Assembly (NCBI GenBank): GCA_009760855.2
Contig: WPIO01000012.1
Location: forward strand, 6,507,501-6,571,500
Length of the DNA stretch: 64,000 nt
Direction of reading: 5' to 3'
DNA from: Cristatella mucedo
Lineage: Eukaryota; Bryozoa; Phylactolaemata; Cristatellidae
Shown: in pieces, positions 1-11,065 of the stretch
Layout: every line of letters starts with the position of its first letter
Numbering within the stretch: position 1 is the first letter of the stretch
The notes under the pieces: model-generated
Databases searched by the model: none
What the model was told of the DNA's origin: nothing
What the model saw: only the letters and a program-made list of their open reading frames with translations
Program-made: the position numbers and the translations under genes

Positions 1-2828
1 CCCAAGTGACAAGCCACGCCGAACATCCGTGGGTGCAGAATGCCATTGCCGTCAACCAGTATAACCTAAAATAATTATATGCATTGCATAAAAGTTGAGA
101 CACTGATAATAAATCCTGTTCTCGTGCTACAACTTGACAGGTCTCCAACATGAAAACCAAGGAAGACCCCAGTGTGTATCAATTAGACTAGAATCACCTA
201 TGCTTACTGAAAGACTCGGCAGTCCATCAATTCTTTACATTACCAATTTTCATGTCCACGAGCTGCCTGCCCCAAAAATGAGAAGTATACTTATCTTCGT
301 GGTCTCCTCTACATGCATAGTACTAAAAGCAGCTCTCGTTTCCAATACCTTCAGTCACAGCCCCCACTACCGATGCCAACATCGGCAGACTGGCCAGCTA
401 GCCACTGATTCTACAAGTGGATATGCTTGTCGCAAACTCTCTCATGTATTGACTATACCCCTTAGGTTCATACTTAATAATAATAATAATAATATTGCAC
501 CTGATAAAGCGCCCTCAGAGAACTTAATCTCTTTCTAGGCGCTTTACATTTGCTGCAAAGTGATACGCAATAGAATAGTAAGTAAAATCATGCTTGAAAA
601 ACAAACAAAATGAATAACATGGTTAGGGGTTACATGCACTGGGTCAGCATGCAAATGTGGTTAGTGGCAGCATGAACAGTGTCAGCACGCATAAGCACAT
701 CGAGGACGAATCACAAGGACCCACTAAATGCTGTCCTAAATAGGTATGTTTTTAAGTTTCTTTTAAATGTGGTCAGGTCAGGGGATGTTCTGATACAGGT
801 CGGGAGGGAGTTCCAGGCTGTGGGAGCATACGAGCTAAATGCACGGTCTCCAAAGGATTTAAGGTTTGTACGAGGTACTTCAAAGTTCTATGCATGGTGG
901 TGAAAGATCAACGTCTTTGAAGTACTGAAGTAAAATGTTTGGTAATCAACTAGAGCAAAATTCAGCAGTTCGGCTGATCTGTCATCAACGGTGTAGCTAC
1001 CACATCAAACCACTTCTGAGTTCAACAACTCTCTATTAAGCACCTACTCGACTTCGAGACTCTCTCTCTCTCTCTCATTCTCTTTCTCTCTCTTTCTCCC
1101 TCTCTCTTGCTCTTCTCTCTCTTTCTTTCACTTTACTCCTTTATCTCATTATTTATCGTTACTTTTAGCTACATATATGTCACGCTGCACGAATTCAGGC
1201 CTGCTTAGACATGGAAATCACATCCAAGTTAGTCCCTGCATCTGAATCGTCCCATCTTGAATTCTTAAACTCTTTACTTGCCGGTCTTCAGTCCTATGAA
1301 CTAAGGCCTTCCTGCAGGTGAAAAGCTCAACAGCTAGGCTTGTCAGTCGTGAATATCGCAATACACGACCAGGTAATGGGTTAAGGTAGGGTTTTTAGAC
1401 AGCTTCATTGCCTATGGAGCAAGCTTTATTGCTTACTGTTAAGGCGTGGGCACAGTTGTGCACGAGTGTTCACACACTCACACACAGCACAGGCTGTGAG
1501 TTCGAGTCCTGCAGCTAGTATTTTGCAATTGCTCACTGCACCCACATGCATGCACGGGCACAAAAAACAGAAGACAGCAAGGCAATGTAATGTCTAGATG
1601 TACCTGCGGAAACAGGTTAGGCTGCTTTTGCTGCAGACCCTCAACAAGAGCCTTATAGAACTCAACTTCTCTGAAAGCCAGATAGCCAGAAACATATGGT
1701 GCTGTCAGTTGTACCATTTGACAATCTTCATAGACTACCTAAAATGACGAAGCAATATTAATTTGTGAAGAACCTAGTGGCACACGGTTCGCTGGATAAA
1801 TCAGATCGTTCCTATGATCTCTTTCGATAATGAAAGTAAAATGGAAGAGATCGAGTTAGTTACTAAGAGTAAGACCATACAGTATTGTTTGAGGGACAAC
1901 AGCATGCTTGATGCCATTGGTAACAACTAACTCTTTTTAAACTCATTTGCATCGTTTTGAATAAACAAAATAATACTTTGCCACTAAGTTTAAATCTAAT
2001 CTATCATAAGTCGCAAGGCAGCATTTGTTTGGGTCTTGGTCAATCCAAATTTGACTGCCACACTTTACAAAGACAGGCAACAAGAACTGGAGGGATAGTG
2101 GTGAATGCAATATCACAGGATGCTTCAGCCAAGGCTGTATAGATAAATTAAAGCAGGCTGATTGCCATAAACGATTTGCTGTAGAACTGTAGCTACCAAT
2201 AAGGAAAATAATAACAGCTGAATAAATAAATGACAGCCGACCTGTATAGTATTGAAAGGCCTAACGGGTCACCTGAGTGGTATATAGAATTGTATTGCAG
2301 ACTTTTAAAGCAAACAACCTACAGTTAAAACGAGTAGTTAAGGTACCGGATGGCAAACTCGTAAAAAGCTACATATCAACAGCTCCTAATAATAAAAAAT
2401 GCCTAGCAGTTCACTTATGCAGATCCCTGGGCAGGGCCGAAGTCTGGGTAAAAACCTAGCACCATCGGAGGCAATGTAAAACGACTACTATAGCTTGGAT
2501 ATTACCACTAAAACTGAATAATATTACAGCTTACCAGTATGCACTGGCAGGCTCATGGAAGTGCTGCTTCAGCGTATGAAGATTTGACACAGGAATTTCT
2601 TTCGTGCATATATAGACAAAATAACATGGTATCAAAGTACCGAAACTGTGAGCAAATGTCTCAATATACGGTGAATTATCACGAAGCACTAAACCTCAGT
2701 ACATAGCTAAAGCAGTTGCCAAAGATTGCATGTCACACTGTAACTTACAGAATGGTCCTTGACATCGACAACTACGAGTGAAGCGCAGGCGTTTACATCA
2801 TCATCTTTTACAAAAGAAATGTCAACAC
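1..2828 (-). CDS. ENDOV: Endonuclease V, 3-exon partial gene
   Basis: Endonuclease V cleaves nucleic acid next to inosine; the animal enzyme acts mainly on RNA. Three minus-strand exons fit the family in order: 2749-2828 (VDISFVK, then ACASLVVVD), 1604-1738 (TAPYVSGYLAFREVEFY) and 1-65 (LVDGNGILHPR, then FGVACHLG). The catalytic residues expected here are present: Asp in VDISF, Glu in FRE and Asp in LVDGNG; the fourth acidic residue would lie beyond the left edge. Each junction is GT-AG with matching phase: 2749-2828 starts with two bases of a split codon and ends in phase 0, and the next two join in phase 0. The C-terminal part is outside the window. The intron 66-1603 holds LINE and SINE fragments. 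I see no stop or frameshift, so the gene looks functional. Confidence 0.88.
470..880 (-). mobile_element. LINE-A 3' end, antisense, 5'-truncated
   Basis: Antisense copy of the last 410 bases of the LINE-A element: (AAT)n, then the AAGCGCC/GGCGCTT stem-loop, the 3' UTR and the C-terminal part of the reverse transcriptase frame. It is almost identical to 9535-9905 in inverted orientation and shares the same private variants, so the two copies are young. Confidence 0.9.
950..1360 (+). mobile_element. Decayed LINE-A fragments, sense
   Basis: Two short stretches (about 950-1020 and 1210-1360) resemble the region of LINE-A that follows the reverse transcriptase core (compare 9215-9340). They are strongly diverged and separated by a TC-rich tract. 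No open frame remains. Confidence 0.55.
1060..1142 (+). repeat. TC-rich imperfect microsatellite
   Basis: Runs of CTCTCT and TTTCTC units inside the ENDOV intron. Confidence 0.85.
1440..1545 (+). mobile_element. tRNA-derived SINE-like fragment
   Basis: Contains a pol III B-box-like GAGTTCGAGTCCTGC preceded by a degenerate head; it resembles the 5' part of SINE2 but lacks its body. It lies within an ENDOV intron. Confidence 0.45.
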
Positions 2829-2889
2829 CTACAACAGAACAGGTCAGTACTTTGAGACTTATGGTCCAAAGGGCTGCTGACATACAAAG

Positions 2890-3120
2890 GGTCACTACCT
2901 CAACATGCTATTCACTACCTCAACTGGTCTCCCGACTTTGCTAGGCTTCCCACTTTCTCTTTGTTGTGTGAGATGAAGTGGGGATGCTGGCTACCGAATG
3001 CATACCAAAAGCCGCTTAGGCTGTGAGCGTGCTATACAAAACTCTCCAGCATAACACCCACACAGTCTGTATGGCTTTGTGGAGTTACAGAGGAGATACA
3101 TTATATTACATTACATTACA
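2890..3120 (+). mobile_element. LINE-B 3' tail, first copy
   Basis: Matches the 3' UTR of the long LINE-B copy (54180-54395): CACTACCTCAACTG, CTTTGTTGTGTGAGATG, the GTGCTATACAAAACTCTCC segment and a terminal ATTACA repeat. Severely 5'-truncated, in the ENDOV intron. Confidence 0.85.
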
Positions 3121-3269
3121 TGTAGCCAAAGTTCACCACGACTTTATACACTTAGCCTGCCTAGGAGCAGAGTGCCAAAATCTCATTCACACATTAGTTG
3201 GCACGAGTACAAGTATAATGCATAGCTGCTCTTGTACTATTATGCATACTCGTATTAGCAAGCAACTAA

Positions 3270-3517
3270 AATCTCCAGCTGCCGACTATGGCACATCCTT
3301 TCCAGCCATCCTGCACTGCTACTTCCATGTTACTCACTACCTCAACTGCTCTCCTAACTCAGCTACGCTTCTCACTTTTTCTTTGTTGCATGAGATGAAG
3401 TCTGTTGGCTACCGAATGCCGCATTGGCTGTGAGCACGCTATACAAAACTCTCCTGAGTAACACCCACATAATCTTTGCAGCTTTGTGGAGTTACAGACA
3501 GAGAGACATAACATAAC
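3270..3517 (+). mobile_element. LINE-B 3' tail, second copy
   Basis: A second truncated LINE-B tail starting at the CTGCCGACTATGGCACATCC segment and ending in a degenerate ACATAACATAAC repeat. It lies 150 bases downstream of the first copy, in the same orientation. Confidence 0.85.
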
Positions 3518-3917
3518 TTACTGCACACCCACATGCATACACTCACATCAATTCTCTTCACCAACACTTGGGATATGGTTCTGTACACACATTCAAACGA
3601 AAGATTATTTAGACATTTTAGATTTGTTCAATTAGCAGCTTTATCCAAGCCCTGGACTGGACTCGAGCCGGGATGTAGGTTCTGTCTGCTAACTATTGAA
3701 TTCCCAAGTTCAAATAGCCACGATAACTGGGCAAACTACTATGGACGATATGCCCAACATTAACCGAAAACTCTTTTAAGCTCGTTTGTTTTAAAATGGC
3801 ATTTTGGGTCAGAATAGAAAATGGAGAAACGATCTCTTCACCAACTTACGCCGAAATCGAAAGGCTGTGCACGAGCTAGAATTGTAAAGCCAACTAGCCA
3901 AGCATTATTTATTTCTC

Positions 3918-4925
3918 TTGGAGAAACCTGCCAGTCATAGTCTACCTGTTATCAAATGGTCATGCTTCTCGAGGGGTGATATTTGGTCACTGCATGAGGC
4001 TGGACACGTGCATAGTAAAATTGCTATTACTCTATCAACACTGAAGGCTACTGTTTCGTGTGAAGTGAGGAACTTAGTAAAGACTGAATGCTGTGGTCAT
4101 GCCGGCCTAAGCACCACCCTAAAGTTGAAGGTGTTGAATTAGTTTTGGCAAAATCTCGTGCTTAAAGTCTGCAAGCAACGTCTGAGAAGGCGATTAATAT
4201 AGGCTGGTCTGAATTATAGAGTCGCTAAGAGAAAACCAGTTTGTCCACGATGGATAGAGTAAGTCGCTTACCGCAGGTCGCAGCTCTGATCCATTAGATT
4301 GCTAAAGTTTAGGGTGGAGCTCCTTGGAGCAAAGAAAGCAAAGTCATGCTATTTTTAAACTGAAAAAGAAAGCTCTATGTATGTCTTAAACACACCGAAG
4401 CTTACCCACCCAAATGCCTTAAGTCAACGGTCACATTCTTTAAGGGGGAGGGCGTTACGGCATGGGGATGCTTCAGCAGAAATGGCATCGGGAGTCCTGC
4501 ATCGTGTGACAGGAATCTTTACCCGAAATGCTTTTTCAGACCGTCAGAACGTAGGATTCTTAAGTGCGACTCCACATCTTGGACTGGATTATACTTTCCA
4601 ACACAGAATTCCAAAATACTATGCCGACCAAGTTAATTAAGTTGCTACTAATAATTTCTCGTGAGTTCGGTTGTAAAGCATGTTTCTAACAATTTATCTT
4701 GAGTTCGATTACCCTTCCGTGATGGCTATGGATTAGTTGAGTCAGTCTCCGGATTGCAATCCAATCGAACATTTGTATGATGCATGGTGTGGTTATTGCA
4801 GCTAGCCGTCTGTACCACTGTGATGCACTTTTTGCCCACCTGCAGAAGCCTGCCATAGCATAACACCCAATGTTTGTGAGTGTTTGAGCAGCTCCATACA
4901 TAGGTAAGTCTGACAGGTCATTGGG
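3918..4925 (+). pseudogene. Decayed Tc1/mariner-type transposase
   Basis: Several frames together show Tc1-like landmarks in order: an N-terminal helix-turn-helix-like stretch (RGDIWSLHEAGH, about 3975-4010), a GGGAVTAWGCFS-like core near 4445-4480, a LGLDYTFQH motif near 4575 corresponding to the usual LGW.FQQDN segment, and a SPDCNPIEHLYDA motif near 4745-4785 corresponding to SPDLNPIE. The frame is broken by many stops and shifts, so it cannot encode an active transposase. I did not identify terminal inverted repeats. It lies in the long ENDOV intron. Confidence 0.7.
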
Positions 4926-5690
4926 CATTAGGTAAGTGAAACGTCGTATTTGCTCAATAATTAAGTAAGATAGGGGATAGGATGATTACCAGAACACGTT
5001 GCTCCTTATTTCAAGCATCGCTTTTGCATACTTTTGGTTACAGTTCAATATTTCAGTTCAATATTTAATAAAAAACAAAACGGTTGAGTAGGCGGCCGTC
5101 AGGATAGCTACCTCAGGTACAGAAATACTTTTATGCAAAGGTCTAAGAGGCCACATTTAAGCCAGAAAAGCACTTTTATCATGAGCGATAGAATTAGTTC
5201 CCTCTATAGCTCTACTAATATTGTTGTGGTCAGGGAAACGGCAGATTGCAAGTTAGCATCTCGGAGGAGTATTTTGAAACTCTTTAGTCCCACAGCAGTC
5301 CTTGGGATCCTATACGCTAATAAGGAATGCAATACAAGGCATATGGTGCTACTATGTGAAACTCAAGCATACCACGGTAGTCTAAGGATGCAACATCTAA
5401 AAGGCAGAGCTCTAACAACGTCATACATGCCTACTATGTGCAAGTGCTTTCTAATACAGTCAAGATTTTCTGTTCCTTTCAAGTTCGAGCCTACAATAAG
5501 AGATTGCGTATGGCTGCAATACAAGATCGAATCAATCGACAGTGTAATCATGCAAATTCAAATGTATGAAATAGCCATCCACCTTTAGTGCAATGTTAAA
5601 CATGTGAGTTCGACTGCATACCTCCACAAAAACGAAGATGAGTGCCTGATAATTCGCATTCATTGCCAGGACAGCTGCAGAGACATCTAC

Positions 5691-5792
5691 TCTCCTGCCA
5701 TGACATAGTGTCATGGACCACAATCTGGGCACGAAGGTCCTCTTGTTGTCTATAAAATAATTCTTGCAGATACACATGTTGAAGCGATGGAG
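5691..5792 (-). CDS. ENDOV: Candidate N-terminal exon of ENDOV
   Basis: The minus-strand reading contains LFYRQQEDLRAQIVVHDTMS followed by WQ, which fits the N-terminal endonuclease V pattern of a Trp/Tyr, then EQ..L...V...DT..W. A plausible acceptor (TTTCAAG) lies at its 5' side and a GT donor follows the codon after WQ. Its phase is compatible with the exon at 2749-2828, but direct joining would lose about 12 residues (the usual DP..F.GL..VGG segment), so a small phase-1 exon probably lies in between. I could not find it. The 2.9-kb intron carries LINE-B tails and a Tc1 relic. The ATG-containing first exon was not identified. Confidence 0.45.
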
Positions 5793-5859
5793 CTTGAAAC
5801 AAGACAACACTCCTTGGTAATATGGTCATGTTCAGAATGCTCAAACTTCCCAGCATCAA

Positions 5860-6910
5860 GTCAAGCAGCTAAGAAAAATCACTTTTTGCTATAACACTGA
5901 TATGAAAATCACTACTGATCTACCACATTACAGCATAACATAATTTACAGATTGTACGACGTATGGGCAATGATTAGACCTTACTTTAAGATATAGTATA
6001 TTGGAGTACAGTTAAAAGTCCAGCAAACCAGATGAGTGATATTAAATGGTAAATTAAAGCTGCTACTTCTAGTTTCAATAAACTCATGTATTTTGAAGCA
6101 TTCGACTCTAAATCTAAACAAAACTCTCAGCAGTACCATCAGACCAAGAGTGCCTATCCTGGACTTTCATTTACACCAACCCATACACTGTATTTACAAC
6201 CAGTTCCTAGGTGAGGCATTTAAGTAACTTGCCATACAGCCCAACTAAATGCATGAACAATAAAATAGCTAAATAGTTCTTTATGATACCCTCTTGTTAC
6301 ACTTGAATAACAAAACAAAGACTTCCATGTCTATCTTTTAGTAGGCATTGCTGTTGACCCATGCAATCGCAAACATCACATGTTCATTCTAAACGCACTG
6401 CTATAGGCACAATTACCATCTACAACTTGGTCAGCATAGTTTGAGATCGCTACTTGGAATTGTCTTTCAGCAATCACAGAGTACCAAATTGCACCAGGCT
6501 GTGGGGTCAGGAAGGGTTACCCTCAGCCATCGGCTAGCAAGGGTTGCTCATTAGTTCAGCTCAAAACATTGGGATGCCTGCCAATGAGTGAAACAAGCCG
6601 GTATTATAGCATCTCTCATAGCAGCAGCTTGGATTGAAGCAGTCCTGCCTAATTTTTGGAATGGGAAGGCAGGGATCATTTTAGCACACTCTAAAAGAAG
6701 CAGCACTACATAAGGAACCGAAAACAACAAGTAGGAATCAAAACATGGCACAAGTGAAGAAAGACTACTGCCATTGTATCAGCATAATAGCTTCAATAGA
6801 TTTGCAGACCTCATCAGTTTCAGAGGTTTGAGACAGCACATATGTCTACTTGTCGTGATATTAGAATGTAAAAAATTATTTACTCTCATACAGAGGCATA
6901 CTAATAATAT
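5860..6910. other. No recognised feature
   Basis: AT-rich sequence upstream of the ENDOV exon candidate. Only short frames without recognisable motifs are present. The 5' end and promoter of ENDOV may be here or just left of it, but nothing specific can be pointed to. Confidence 0.5.
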
Positions 6911-6914
6911 AGTA

Positions 6915-7560
6915 CTAACAATGGTCTTTTGTATAGCACCCTAAGAGAATACATTTTTATCTAGGTGCTTTACAAATCACTGAAACAGAAGCAACAAACA
7001 AGCACTAATGACATGCAAGGTACATAATGCTTGATAAGCACGCACGAAGACACTCGGGCTGCTGGTTAGTAGGACTCCTGGTTAGTGACATGCACTGAAT
7101 CATACACAGGTCAATCACACACAAAGCACACAAGGAAGAAGACAAATTCACAGGGTGAAGGGAAAACCGAGCAGAACAGATGTGTCTTTAGCCGAGGCTT
7201 AAAAATAATACAAGCTCAATGCAGGTGGTGACGGAAGCTGACTTGACGCTGAGGAGCTAGTGGGGCGAGAGCACACTGAAATAGCAAGGAGGTCGGAAGG
7301 GTAGGCTGGTTAAAGGGAGTTAAGTGACCTGTGAGCCAGACTGAGGGTCTTGAGATCGATTTGATGCTTAAGAGGGTGCCAGGGAAGCTCAGATAGATGA
7401 GATGTGTGCCGAAGAAGCTACACTGCTGTTGACAAGAGAGAAGTAGAGTTTTTGAGTTTTTCACTAGTTGCCGACCAGTTTCAGACTGGGCTATGGCCGG
7501 AACCCTGAACAAAGAGAATTACAGTAGTCAAGGAGGAATTTCACAAATGAAGGAACTAAT
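6915..7560 (-). mobile_element. Diverged LINE-A-like 3' region, antisense
   Basis: Antisense tail with a GGTGCTTTAC/TAGCACCC version of the LINE-A stem-loop at about 6935-6975, followed by an antisense C-terminal frame (minus, 7512-7216) containing IKSISRPSVWLTGHLTPF-type sequence comparable to the other LINE fragments. Clearly older than LINE-A copies nearby and possibly a separate subfamily. Confidence 0.6.
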
Positions 7561-8367
7561 TTGGCTGTCATATTAATCTATAAGCAGGTCCTGATTTTTG
7601 TTCTGTTCCTCATCTGAAGGATGCTGACTTGAAGATAGAAGCAACATGCTCGTGATATGACCAGTCCTTTTGGACCAGCAAGCCCAGTTTGCAAGCAGAG
7701 TCACAAGAGTGATAATAACAACAAAAATAATAATAAAAATACATCTGTATAGCTCCCAGAAAGAACTTAATCTCTTCCTAGGCACTTAACATATGCTGTA
7801 AAGGAAGCACGATCAAATGGTTAGTGGTACCATGCACTATGTCACTATGCACAGTGTCAACGTGTAAAATATGGTCAGCGTAGCATGCAATGTGTCAGCT
7901 GGCATAAGCGTGCAAAGGGCAAATCACAAGGACCAAGCGATGTGATATAAAGGCATGTTTTAGCATCTTTTTAAATGTCGCCAAGTCAGTGTATGTCGTG
8001 CCGTCAGTCGGGAGTGAGTTCCAGGCTTTGGGAGCAGATTTCCTGAGAATTTAGGTTAATTCGAGGCAGAGCTAAACGATTTGATTCAGAAAGGCAGGTG
8101 GTACGATACCTGGCCAGGCGTGTGGGGTGGGAGTAGTTCTGATTGGTAGCCTAGAGCCAGACAATGAAAGGACCCAAAGGTGAGTGACAGAACCTTTAAG
8201 TAGATATGCTGCTTGATTGGTAGCCAGTGTAGGTTGGCGAGAAGTGGTGTGATGTGGCAGCTGCGACGCTCACCAGAGACAAGCCTAACTGCAAAGTTTT
8301 GCACCAGCTATAAGCATCTGATTGCACAGACCGATAGACTAGCAAGCAGTGAGTTGCAAAAGTCAAG

Positions 8368-9675
8368 ATGGAACGGGTCGTGGCAGACCAGCTGAACTCG
8401 TATATCGAAACCTCACACCTTGCTAGTAAGTTCCAGTCTGGCTTTAGAGCTAATCACTCCACAGAGTCAGCATTGCTTCGGGTATACAACGACCTACTTA
8501 GGAATGCAGACATGGGTAGAGTGTCTCTTCTTGTTTTGCTCGATCTTTCGGCAGCTTTTGATACCATCGATCACAAAGTACTTCTAGAGCGCCTCTCATC
8601 TCGCCTGGGCATCACTGGCACTGCTCTGCAGTGGTTCAGGTCCTATCTCAGTGGGAGACTCCAGAGTGTTGGCGTGAATGGACAAAGATCATCTGAAGTA
8701 CCTCTAAAATATGGAGTACCTCAGGGCTCTGTGCTAGGTCCGGTCCTTTTCACCGTTTATACTCTCCCTCTTGCTGATGTGATTGCCAAGCACAATCTAG
8801 GCTTACACTTCTATGCGGATGACACTCAGTTGTACCTTTGCTTTGATCCCTCCCAGCCTTCGAGCACCTCAAATTCTCTCAACTCACTTGCTGCATGCAT
8901 TGATGACATCCGATCATGGATGGCAGCAAATTTTCTAAAACTAAACGATGATAAAACTAACTTACTAGTTATGGGCAAACCTAGTGTTATTCAGAAATTG
9001 GAAAGGCTGACTTTCAAAATTGGCTCTGCCAGCATATCTCCAGTTGCATCAGCTCGAAATCTAGGTGTCATATTCCAAAGCGACCTCTCGTTAGACGACC
9101 ACATCAGCTCCACAGTCAAATCAGCCTATTTTCAGCTTCATAACATTGCTAAAATTCGGGCTTGTTTAGATAAGGATACCACGTCCAAGTTGGTCCATGC
9201 ATTCGTGACATCTCGTCTCGACTTCTGCAACTCACTGCTTACTGGCCTACCAGCATGTGCGATCAGGCGATTGCAGCTGGTGCAAAACTCTGCAGCTAGG
9301 CTTGTCTGTCGTGAGCGTCGCAGTTGCCACATTACTCCACTTCTCGCCGACCTGCACTGGCTACCAGTCAAGCAACGGATTGACTTCAAGGTTTTGTCGC
9401 TCACTTTTAGGTCTCTTCATTCTATGGCTCCAGCCTATCTTTCAGATATACTACCCCATCAGGCAAAGCATCGTACCACTCGCTTTTCGGAATCCAACAG
9501 TCTAGAAATACCTCGTACAAACCTTAAATCCTTTGGAGACCGTGCATTTAGCTCGTATGCTCCCACAGCCTGGAACTCTCTCCCGACCTGCATCAGAACA
9601 TCCCCTGACCTGACCACATTTAAAAGAAACTTAAAAACATACCTATTTAGGACAGCATTTAGTGGGTCCTTGTGA
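8368..9675 (+). CDS. L2/CR1-type non-LTR reverse transcriptase, N-terminally truncated
   Basis: A 435-codon frame without stops. Motifs in order: FQSGFRANHSTESALL (23-38), DLSAAFDTIDH (59-69, first catalytic Asp), [15 protein letters not shown] (114-128), [10 protein letters not shown] (148-157, the YADD catalytic pair), LKLNDDKTNLLVMG (190-203), then the thumb and C-terminal region ending in TYLFRTAFSGSL. The family normally carries an apurinic-type endonuclease before the RT; here that part and the first RT motifs are missing. The ATG is fortuitous: it belongs to the duplicated target site AAGATGG, whereas other copies read CTGGAACG at this place. Expression is therefore doubtful despite the intact frame. 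Confidence 0.93.
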   Translation: MERVVADQLNSYIETSHLASKFQSGFRANHSTESALLRVYNDLLRNADMGRVSLLVLLDLSAAFDTIDHKVLLERLSSRLGITGTALQWFRSYLSGRLQSVGVNGQRSSEVPLKYGVPQGSVLGPVLFTVYTLPLADVIAKHNLGLHFYADDTQLYLCFDPSQPSSTSNSLNSLAACIDDIRSWMAANFLKLNDDKTNLLVMGKPSVIQKLERLTFKIGSASISPVASARNLGVIFQSDLSLDDHISSTVKSAYFQLHNIAKIRACLDKDTTSKLVHAFVTSRLDFCNSLLTGLPACAIRRLQLVQNSAARLVCRERRSCHITPLLADLHWLPVKQRIDFKVLSLTFRSLHSMAPAYLSDILPHQAKHRTTRFSESNSLEIPRTNLKSFGDRAFSSYAPTAWNSLPTCIRTSPDLTTFKRNLKTYLFRTAFSGSL

Positions 9676-9912
9676 TTCGTCCTCGATGTGCTTATGCGTG
9701 CTGACACTGTTCATGCTGCCACTAACCACATTTGCATGCTGACCCAGTGCATGTAACCCCTAACCATGTTATTCATTTTGTTTGTTTTTCAAGCATGATT
9801 TTACTTACTATTCTATTGCGTATCACTTTGCAGCAAATGTAAAGCGCCTAGAAAGAGATTAAGTTCTCTGAGGGCGCTTTATCAAGTGCAATATTATTAT
9901 TATTATTTTTAT
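8372..9912 (+). mobile_element. Young LINE-A insertion, 5'-truncated, with TSD
   Basis: Starts inside the reverse transcriptase domain and ends with the stem-loop AAAGCGCC ... GGCGCTTTATCAAGTG (about 9840-9888) plus (ATT)n. The 7-bp sequence AAGATGG flanks it at 8365-8371 and 9913-9919, and the flanking antisense LINE continues without loss across the insertion. The frame is open from end to end, so the copy is recent. Lacking the endonuclease and the first part of the RT it is dead on arrival as an autonomous element. Confidence 0.93.
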
Positions 9913-10954
9913 AAGATGGGATGTCAAAATGCATGGACCAATTTGGATGTAGCATCGCTGTCTAAGCAAGCCCAAATTCTGGCGATGTTATGTAGATGAA
10001 AGTAGGCAGACTTGACTGGGGAGCAATGGTCGTCTAGTGAAACGTCACTTTGGAAAAGGATACCTAGATGCCGTGCAGATGCAAATAGAGATATGTTAGC
10101 AGAGCCGATTTTGATCTTGAGTTTTCCAATTTCTGAGTCACACGTAGTTTGCCAATAACTAGTAAGTTGGTTAAGTATAATTCCATTTGAGAAAGTTTGC
10201 TGCCATCTATGTGCAGACGTCAGCAATACACACAGCAATGGGTTTGAAAGAATTCGACGTGCTGGAAAGCTGAAAGGGATCACAGCAAAAGTAAAATTGA
10301 GTCACCTTGCATCGAAGTGAAAGCCTAGATTGTGTTTGGCAATCAAATCGGCAAGAGGGAAAGTTTAACTGTGAAAAGAAGCGGACCAAACACAGGCATG
10401 AGGTACACCGTACTTCAGTGGTTCATCAGATGATCTTTTTCTGTTCATATCAATACTCTGGAGTGAGTCTCCCACTAAGTGGGTGACAGTGATGCCTAGG
10501 CAAGTTGAGAGGTGCTCGAGAAGGACCCGGTGATAATATAATACCAAAAGCTTCCAAAATATCCAGCAAAACAAGCAGAGAGACTTTACTAAAGTCTGCA
10601 TGCACCCTAATGCTGACTCTTCGGAATGATTAACCCTCAAATCAGACTGTAACTTACTAGCTGGATGTGCACTTTCAATATGAGTTCAGCTGGTCTACCA
10701 CAATTGTTTCATTGCTTTTGATAGGACCGGTAGAAAGGAGACTGGGTGGAAGCTGCTTGGAAGTTCTCTTGGTCAAGTGTTGCTTTCTTGAGTAGTGACT
10801 TGACTATAGCCTTTTTGAAATATGCTGGGACATGACCTGAGCCTGTTGAGGTTGCATCGTTGATGGTCAGTAGTCAACATATTTCAGCCAAATCTCGGTC
10901 AAGGCAAACAGGTCCAATTAATTCACAATAGTTATCTCACTTATTATTAGAGTT

Positions 10955-11065
10955 TGTGAGCCATGATGGCACAGTAGGTTGCTGCAAGTGGTAGTGATGG
11001 CATTTAAGGCTCTTCTGCTGCTATAAAAGAGGCTGTTAAATCAGCTAGTACTTTTTATTACACAT
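10955..11065 (+). mobile_element. SINE2 copy, 5'-truncated
   Basis: Body and tail of the SINE2 family: GCAAGTGGTAGTGATGGCAT, AAGGCTCTTCTGCTGCTAT, AAAGAGGCTGTTAAATCAGC. The tRNA-like head is missing. It interrupts the old antisense LINE-A copy. Confidence 0.8.

Noticed and set aside
9138-9707. Antisense frames opposite the LINE-A reverse transcriptase
   Set aside because: The same antisense text (MSARISTSRTNHKDP and MSDKTLKSIRCLTG) recurs opposite every LINE-A copy; it is a shadow of the RT frame.
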